This document shows, piece by piece, positions 58,880 through 64,000 of a DNA stretch of 64,000 nt. The first letter of the stretch is position 1, and the number at the start of each line of letters is the position of its first letter. The notes beneath the pieces were generated by a model that was not told the origin of the DNA, ran no database searches, and saw only the letters and a program-made list of their open reading frames with translations. The DNA comes from Arthrobacter ruber (GTDB lineage Bacteria > Actinomycetota > Actinomycetes > Actinomycetales > Micrococcaceae). The position numbers were made by a program, and so were the translations under genes. The DNA lies in the NCBI RefSeq assembly GCF_002954225.1, contig NZ_PPTH01000016.1:439114-503113 (forward strand), in the 5' to 3' direction.

Positions 58880-59761
58880 CTAGACGTCCCGCTTCTTGGT
58901 GACGATGAGGGACACCACGAGGAGCAGCAGCGACCACCCGCCCAGGACGAGGGCTCCCTGCCACTGGTTGAAGGCGCCGTCCGCGATGGTCGTCGCGACC
59001 ATCTGCTCTCCACCGGAACTGGGCAGGAAGCGTGCCGCGTCCACGACCCACTCCGTGCCGCTGCCGAAGATCGCCACGACGATCGGCAGGACCAGCAGGA
59101 TGCCGATCGAGGTGACCACGCCGCCCGCGGTGTTGCGGATCAGGGTGCCGATCGACATCGCGAAGATGGACACGAGCGCCAGGACGGACCCGGTGTTGAC
59201 GATGTGGAGGAGCACTCCGTCATCGCCCAGACCGAAATCGAGATCCGAGCCCGCAAGGATGGGCTGGGCGATGAAGTAGGCGATCAGCGCCGAGCCCGCA
59301 CCGATCACGAAGGAGATCACCGCCATGATGAGCTGCTTCGCGAGGAGGGCGGGGGTCCTCCGGGGGACGGCGACCATGGTGGACCGGATCATGCCCGTGG
59401 CCCACTCCGACGCGATGAGGACCACGGCGAGGGAGGCCATCAGCAACTGCCCGAACGTGAGCCCCGACCCCGGGATGTCCCGGACGATGTCGTTCGGATC
59501 GGGAGCCCCCTGGGCCTGCATCTGCGCGGCCATCTCCGGGTCGCTCTGGGCCTCGAACAGGAAGGTGGTCTGCCAGGCCAGGAGTGCCGAGATGCCCACC
59601 ATCAGCACGACGGTGCAGGCGATGAGGATGACGGTCGAAGGAACCGTGGTGACCTTGATCCATTCCGACTTCAGGACCCGGCCGAAGTTCACGCCCGGGC
59701 CTGGGTTCCGGTCGGGCCGAGGCCGCTGCAGGGCGGGGGCCGGTGTTGTCGACGTTGCCAT
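58880..59761 (-). CDS. ABC-2 type transporter permease
   Basis: ATG 59761 gives 293 residues. The protein has six membrane segments; the first follows a cytoplasmic FGRVLKSEWIKVTTVPST, the usual entry of ABC-2 permeases, and a large external loop of about 60 residues sits between segments 1 and 2. EWATGMIRSTMVAVPRR is the conserved coupling segment. It forms an exporter with the ATPase gene that ends two bases upstream. With the histidine kinase and regulator downstream the system resembles antibiotic-responsive modules. The exported molecule is unknown. Confidence 0.88.
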   Translation of the reverse strand: MATSTTPAPALQRPRPDRNPGPGVNFGRVLKSEWIKVTTVPSTVILIACTVVLMVGISALLAWQTTFLFEAQSDPEMAAQMQAQGAPDPNDIVRDIPGSGLTFGQLLMASLAVVLIASEWATGMIRSTMVAVPRRTPALLAKQLIMAVISFVIGAGSALIAYFIAQPILAGSDLDFGLGDDGVLLHIVNTGSVLALVSIFAMSIGTLIRNTAGGVVTSIGILLVLPIVVAIFGSGTEWVVDAARFLPSSGGEQMVATTIADGAFNQWQGALVLGGWSLLLLVVSLIVTKKRDV

Positions 59762-59763
59762 GA

Positions 59764-60711
59764 TCAGCGTCCTTCCGAGGGTGCCGCGGCCGGGTCGGCG
59801 GCGGTCGGGGTGTGGGAGTGGTACTCGACCTCGTTCTGGGTGAGTTGCATGTAGGCGTCCTCGAGGGACACCTGCAGCGGCGTGAGCTCGTACACGAGGA
59901 CGCGCTCGCGCAGCGCGATCTCCGCGATGCGGCGGGGTTCGACCCCGGTGATCTCGACCAGCTCCGGTTCGAGGACCTGCGAGGTGACCCCCTCGCCGGC
60001 GAGGCCGCCGAGGAGGTCCTGCGGGCGGTCGGCCCGCACCCGCACCCGCACCTTGCCCTGTCCGTCGATGATCGACTGGATGGGGGCGTCGGCGATGATG
60101 CGGCCGCGTCCGATCACGATCAGGTGGTCCGCGGTGAGGGCCATCTCCGACATGAGGTGCGAGGACAGGAAGACCGTGCGGCCCTCGGAGGCGAGCCCCT
60201 TGGCGAGGTGGCGCACCCACTGCACGCCCTCGGGGTCCAGGCCGTTGACGGGCTCGTCCAGGATCACCGTGTGGGGGTCCCCCAGGAGGGCCGCGGCGAT
60301 CCCGAGGCGCTGGCCCATGCCCAGCGAGAAACCGCCGACGCGCTTCTTCGCGACGGGACCGAGACCGGTGAGTTCGATGACGTCCTTGACCCGGCTGTTC
60401 GGGATGCCGTGGGTGGCCGCCATGGCGCGGAGGTGGTTGTAGGCCGAGCGCTTGGTGTGCACGGCCTTCGCGTCCAGGAGCGCACCGACCTCGCGCAGCG
60501 GGGCGGTGTGCTGGGCGTAGGCACGGCCGTTGACCGTCACGCCGCCGCCGCTGGGGTTGTCCAGACCCACGATCATGCGCATGGTGGTGGACTTGCCGGC
60601 ACCGTTCGGGCCGAGGAAGCCCGTCACCTTGCCGGGCTGCACGGTGAATGAGACGGCGTCCACGGCGGTCTTCGCGCCGTACCGCTTGGAGAGGGCCTGG
60701 GCCTCGATCAT
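59764..60711 (-). CDS. ABC transporter ATP-binding protein
   Basis: This 315-residue ATPase has Walker A GPNGAGKST at 34-42, a Q-loop, the signature FSLGMGQRLG (an alternative to LSGGQ), Walker B TVILDEPVNGLDPEG and a switch His. The C-terminal 90 residues form a regulatory extension with ELVEITGVEPRRIAEIA, typical of ABC-2 exporters. It drives the permease encoded two bases downstream. The gene starts the four-gene operon of ABC transporter and two-component system. A terminator of the previous operon lies 70 bases upstream. Confidence 0.92.
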   Translation of the reverse strand: MIEAQALSKRYGAKTAVDAVSFTVQPGKVTGFLGPNGAGKSTTMRMIVGLDNPSGGGVTVNGRAYAQHTAPLREVGALLDAKAVHTKRSAYNHLRAMAATHGIPNSRVKDVIELTGLGPVAKKRVGGFSLGMGQRLGIAAALLGDPHTVILDEPVNGLDPEGVQWVRHLAKGLASEGRTVFLSSHLMSEMALTADHLIVIGRGRIIADAPIQSIIDGQGKVRVRVRADRPQDLLGGLAGEGVTSQVLEPELVEITGVEPRRIAEIALRERVLVYELTPLQVSLEDAYMQLTQNEVEYHSHTPTAADPAAAPSEGR

Positions 60712-60780
60712 GGTGCGTCCTTCGACTGGGAATGGTTCGGGGGTGTCCCGCGCCTGCGGGCCGATACCACCAACAGTAGG

Positions 60781-60812
60781 CCTGGGGCCGGTGACGAATC
60801 ACCGGCCCCAGG
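60781..60812 (-). terminator. Terminator of the DrrAB-like operon
   Basis: CCTGGGGCCGGTGA (60781-60794) pairs perfectly with TCACCGGCCCCAGG (60799-60812) around a four-base loop. It lies 43 bases after the permease stop and insulates the following ABC-kinase operon. Confidence 0.85.
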
Positions 60813-60854
60813 GATGACCCCGAGGGGGAGCAGTACCCCTTTCGGACGATGCCT

Positions 60855-61730
60855 CTAGCGGCTGCTGATCAGGGTGTACTTCCTGACGCAGAGCGGCACG
60901 AAGATCACGAGCATCAGTACGGCCCCGACCAGGACGGTCAGCACCGCGTTCTGCATGGGCCAGACATCGGGGGCGGGGACGGTGCCGGTGTTGCCGAACA
61001 GCTCCCGGGCCGCCTGCACCAGGGCCGAGACCGGGTTCCAGTTGGCGAAGGTCTCGAGCGCGCTCGGCAGGTTCTGCGACTGCACGAAGGCGTTGGAGAT
61101 GAAGGTCAGCGGGAACAGGATCATGAAGGACGCATTGTTGATGACCTCGGGGGACTTCACGGACATGCCGAGCAGTGCCATCACCCAGCTGAACGCGTAG
61201 GAGAACAGCAGCAGGAGTCCGAGACCGGCCAGGAAGCTGCCCATGGACGCATTGACGCGCCATCCCACCACGAAGCCGGTGGCCATCATGATCACCACCG
61301 ACAGCGCATTGAGCACGAGGTCGCTGTTGGTCCGTCCGATCAGCACCGCGGAGGAGCTCATCGGCAAGGTCCGGAAGCGGTCGATGATGCCGTCCTTGAG
61401 GTCCTGGGCCATCGCCGACCCGGAGAAGGTGGACCCGAAGATCACCGTCTGCGCGAAGATCCCGGCCATGAGGTACTGCGTGTAGTCGGCACCCTCCACC
61501 TGGATGGACCCGCCGTAGATCTGGCTGAACAGCAGCACGAACATGATGGGTTGGAGGACGGCGAAGATCAGCATGTCCGGTGACCGCTTCAGCTTCGTCA
61601 GGTTGCGCTTGGTGACGGTCCAGCCGTCGGAGAACCACATGGACAGTTCCGACGGCGGCTCGGACGGGGCCGCGTGGACGGCGGACCGCCGGTTCTCGGG
61701 CTGCCTGTCCTCGGGTGCCAGGACGCTCAT
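60855..61730 (-). CDS. DrrB-like ABC-2 permease
   Basis: This 291-residue permease has an amphipathic N-terminal stretch (WTVTKRNLTKLKRSPDML) and six membrane segments. The conserved ABC-2 motif GIIDRFRTLPMSSSAVLIGR lies near residue 115, and a FISNAFVQSQNLP segment near 205 matches the DrrB family. With the ATPase gene, which overlaps it by four bases, it should export hydrophobic drugs. The operon ends at a hairpin directly after the stop codon. Confidence 0.9.
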   Translation of the reverse strand: MSVLAPEDRQPENRRSAVHAAPSEPPSELSMWFSDGWTVTKRNLTKLKRSPDMLIFAVLQPIMFVLLFSQIYGGSIQVEGADYTQYLMAGIFAQTVIFGSTFSGSAMAQDLKDGIIDRFRTLPMSSSAVLIGRTNSDLVLNALSVVIMMATGFVVGWRVNASMGSFLAGLGLLLLFSYAFSWVMALLGMSVKSPEVINNASFMILFPLTFISNAFVQSQNLPSALETFANWNPVSALVQAARELFGNTGTVPAPDVWPMQNAVLTVLVGAVLMLVIFVPLCVRKYTLISSR

Positions 61731-62716
61731 GCTGCCGTCTCCTTCTGGGTCGTTGCCTCGTCGACATCCTCGGTCCGGTGGCCGGTGAGCGTCAGGAAGA
61801 CGTCGTCGAGGCTCGGCCGCCTCATCCCGGCGTCGTGCAGGTCGATCCCGCTCTCGCCCAGATCCGACAGGATGTACTGCAGGGCGCGTGGCCCGTCCGT
61901 GACCGCCACCTCCACGGTGCGGCCGTCACCGCCGATGCCCGGCTCGCCGTCGCCGTGGCGTCCGAGGATCTCCCTCGCGGCGCCCGCATGAGCGGCATCG
62001 ACGAGGGACACCACCACGCGGTGTCCGCCGATCTGGGACTTCAGCTCGTCCGCCGTACCCTCGGCGATGGTCCTGCCGCCGTCGATCACCGCGATGTCGT
62101 CGGAGAGCTGGTCTGCCTCCTCGAGGTACTGGGTGGTCAGGAGCAGCGTGGTGCCGTCGTTGACGAGGTCCTTGATGATCCCCCACATGGCCAGCCGGCT
62201 CCGGGGGTCCAACCCCGTGGTGGGCTCGTCGAGGAAGAGGATCTTCGGCTTGATCACGAGCGCCCCGGCCAGGTCGATGCGGCGTCGCATGCCGCCCGAG
62301 AAGCCCTTCACGGGTCGGTTGCCCGCCTCCGTCAGCTCGAACTGGTCGATGAGCTCCTGCGCCCGGCGCTTCGACTCACGCGGCCCCAGGTGGTAGAGCC
62401 TGCCCACCATCTCGAGGTTCTCGAAGCCGGTCAGGCCTTCGTCGACCGCTGCGTACTGGCCGGACACGCCGATGAGGCGGCGGGCCGCCTTGGGATCACG
62501 CAGGACGTCGATGCCGTCGATCCGCGCGGTCCCGGCGGTCGGTTGGATGAGGGTGGTCAGGATCTTCACCACGGTGGTCTTGCCTGCACCATTGGGCCCC
62601 AGGAGGGCCTTGACTGTTCCCCGGGGAACGGAAAGGTTCATGCCGTCGAGTGCGTGGACGGGCCCGCTCTTCGACGAATAGATCTTCTTCAGACCTTCTG
62701 CCTCGATAATCGCCAT
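61727..62716 (-). CDS. DrrA-like ABC transporter ATP-binding protein
   Basis: This 329-residue ATPase has Walker A GPNGAGKTT near residues 40-48, the signature FSGGMRRRID, Walker B ILFLDEPTTGLDPRSR and LLLTTQYLEEAD with the switch region. A C-terminal extension with VTDGPRALQYILSDL and RRPSLDDVFLTLTGH is the mark of the daunorubicin-resistance DrrA family. It powers export by the DrrB-like permease. The gene starts 32 bases after the MFS transporter gene and may be read from the same mRNA. Confidence 0.93.
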   Translation of the reverse strand: MAIIEAEGLKKIYSSKSGPVHALDGMNLSVPRGTVKALLGPNGAGKTTVVKILTTLIQPTAGTARIDGIDVLRDPKAARRLIGVSGQYAAVDEGLTGFENLEMVGRLYHLGPRESKRRAQELIDQFELTEAGNRPVKGFSGGMRRRIDLAGALVIKPKILFLDEPTTGLDPRSRLAMWGIIKDLVNDGTTLLLTTQYLEEADQLSDDIAVIDGGRTIAEGTADELKSQIGGHRVVVSLVDAAHAGAAREILGRHGDGEPGIGGDGRTVEVAVTDGPRALQYILSDLGESGIDLHDAGMRRPSLDDVFLTLTGHRTEDVDEATTQKETAA

Positions 62717-62748
62717 GCAACGAGGGTAGGACCGGCGCTCGGGCGGAC

Positions 62749-63969
62749 CTAGGGGGTTCGGTCAGATCCTGTCCGCAATGTGACCTCGATCTGCGCAGGC
62801 CGCTCACGGGCGGCCGGCGCGACCAGGAAGGACGCCAGGACGGCGACACCGACGGCCAGCAGGGCGTTGCGGATGCCCACCGCGTCGCCGAGGAACCCGA
62901 TCAGCGGCGGCCCGGCGAGGAACGCCGTGTAGCCGATGGTGGAGACCACCGAGACCCGCGCGGCGGCACGCTCGGGATCGTCCGCGGCCGCCGACATGCC
63001 CATGGGGAACCCGAGTGCAGCACCCGCGCCCCATAGGACGGCCCCGACGGCGGCGAGGGGAACGGTGGGTGCGGCGACGAAGACGACGAGCCCGGCGAGC
63101 GACGACCCGAGGCTGGCCTGCAGCACCCGTACCCGGCCGAAGCGGTCGATCAGGGGGCCGCCCAGGAAACGCAACGCGGTCATGGCGGCGACGAACACTG
63201 CGAACATGATCGCCCCGGTGCTCTCCGCGGTTCCGAGGCCGTCGACACTGGCCTTGGCCACCCAGTCGTTCGCGGCGCCCTCGGTCAGCGCGGCGCCCAG
63301 CACCACCAGGCCGATCAGCAGCGTGCGGGGCTCTCCCCATGCGCCGAACCTCCGCGGGCGGGCGCCGTCGTGCGCCTGAGCGATCGTGTCGCCGTCCGCC
63401 GTCGTCTCGGGCAGGAAGTAGCGCGGGGCCCACAGGGAGACCACGACGCTGAGGACGGCCACGGCGACGAGGTGCGCGGCGAGGGACACGTCGACGGCGG
63501 ACAGTCCCGCCCCGATGAGGGCTCCGACGAACGCCCCGCCGCTGAAGGCCGCGTGGAAGCGCGGCATGATCGTGCGCCCCACCCGGCGTTCGACGTCGGC
63601 GCCCTCGATGTTCTGCCCCACGTCCCACAGGGCGATGCCGCACCCGAACAGGAACAGTCCGACGCCGACCACCGGCACCGAGACGGTGGCCAGGCCGAGC
63701 GCGACGAGGGTCGCCGCCATCGCGGCGGCGGTCCCGCCGATACGCACGGTGTTACCGGTGCCGACGCGTGCCGCGAGGACACCCGCCAGGGGCAGGGACA
63801 GCACCGAGCCGACGGCGCCCACGAGCAGGAGGCCGCCCATCTGCCCTGCCCCCAGTCCCAGGGTGCCGGAGGCGGCGGGGATGCGTGCGGCCCAGCTCGC
63901 GAACACGAGGCCGTTGAGCCCGAAGATGGCGTAGGTGGCGATCATGGCGGCGCGGACGGCGGGGTTCAC
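62749..63969 (-). CDS. MFS transporter
   Basis: This 406-residue protein has twelve membrane segments of the major facilitator superfamily. The first loop has FASWAARIPAAS and the N-terminal half ends at an ARPRRFGAWGEPRTLL loop; the motif-A-like LIDRFGRVRVLQ lies in the second half near residue 270. The RIPAA start is typical of a YbjJ/FsrR-like group of uncharacterised actinobacterial exporters. The substrate is unknown. Its GC-rich sequence and orientation match the DrrAB-like genes downstream. The start lies 31 bases from the window edge, and its promoter is outside. Confidence 0.87.
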   Translation of the reverse strand: MNPAVRAAMIATYAIFGLNGLVFASWAARIPAASGTLGLGAGQMGGLLLVGAVGSVLSLPLAGVLAARVGTGNTVRIGGTAAAMAATLVALGLATVSVPVVGVGLFLFGCGIALWDVGQNIEGADVERRVGRTIMPRFHAAFSGGAFVGALIGAGLSAVDVSLAAHLVAVAVLSVVVSLWAPRYFLPETTADGDTIAQAHDGARPRRFGAWGEPRTLLIGLVVLGAALTEGAANDWVAKASVDGLGTAESTGAIMFAVFVAAMTALRFLGGPLIDRFGRVRVLQASLGSSLAGLVVFVAAPTVPLAAVGAVLWGAGAALGFPMGMSAAADDPERAAARVSVVSTIGYTAFLAGPPLIGFLGDAVGIRNALLAVGVAVLASFLVAPAARERPAQIEVTLRTGSDRTP

Positions 63970-64000
63970 CCTGCCACCGTAGGCGGGCGCCGGTGTGTGC

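Overview
The window is high-GC actinobacterial DNA, most likely from an Arthrobacter-like member of the Micrococcaceae. The evidence is the order rpsF-ssb-rpsR-rplI-dnaB, an Lsr2 nucleoid protein, a mycothiol-dependent-isomerase-type (DinB-like) protein, DUF4031, DUF4383 and DUF3618 proteins, GAF-ANTAR sensors, strong G/C bias at third codon positions, and several genes that seem to be read from leaderless or near-leaderless mRNAs. The genus is an inference. No phage, plasmid, insertion sequence, CRISPR array, rRNA or tRNA gene was recognised.

Layout. 1-3.4 kb: a loosely packed signalling patch with the end of an ANTAR protein, a GAF-ANTAR protein, and two proteins sharing an unnamed N-terminal domain, one with a GAF domain. 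3.8-9.3 kb: a phospholipase-D-type enzyme, CsbD, a DUF368-PAP2 membrane pair and a double GNAT acetyltransferase. 9.4-11.3 kb: a DeoR-type regulator followed by a DUF4406 gene and an Asp/Glu racemase, with an operator-like inverted repeat on their promoter. 11.4-17.4 kb: a catabolic island with an APC permease and a three-gene heme-dependent oxidative N-demethylase (DmmA-like protein, flavin/2Fe-2S reductase, DUF3445 heme protein), divergent from a GntR-Cache regulator pair. 17.5-28.3 kb: an AlkD-like repair protein, MATE exporter, lipoprotein HtrA protease, second GAF-ANTAR protein, phosphoesterase, NmrA-like protein, a methyltransferase remnant, nagB and others. 28.4-37.3 kb: a MerR-led membrane operon, DUF4031-HD fusion, DUF4287, RibD-like reductase, SigG-like ECF sigma factor, a large MalT-like LuxR regulator and Lsr2. 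37.5-44.6 kb: a STAS-like protein, an Asp-box propeller coupled to a MoaD/ThiS-like protein, 5-oxoprolinase pxpA-pxpBC, an iron oxygenase-like/CDGSH pair and a DUF4383 membrane protein.

44.9-50.2 kb is the most suggestive part. A three-gene envelope-stress operon (LEA-like protein, holin-like membrane protein, DUF3618), a PRC-barrel/DUF2382 gene and a MarR regulator all carry paired copies of a 12-bp palindrome close to TAAGCATGCTTA, which predicts a compact MarR stress regulon.

50.2-54 kb holds the replication/ribosomal genes dnaB, rplI, rpsR, ssb and rpsF. About ten DnaA-box-like nonamers lie upstream of dnaB. 54.1-56.9 kb: an M18 aminopeptidase and two exported proteins, one TasA/camelysin-like with a SipW-type signal. 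56.9-64 kb: a four-gene operon of ABC transporter plus LiaRS/NarL-type two-component system, a DrrAB-like drug exporter and an MFS transporter.
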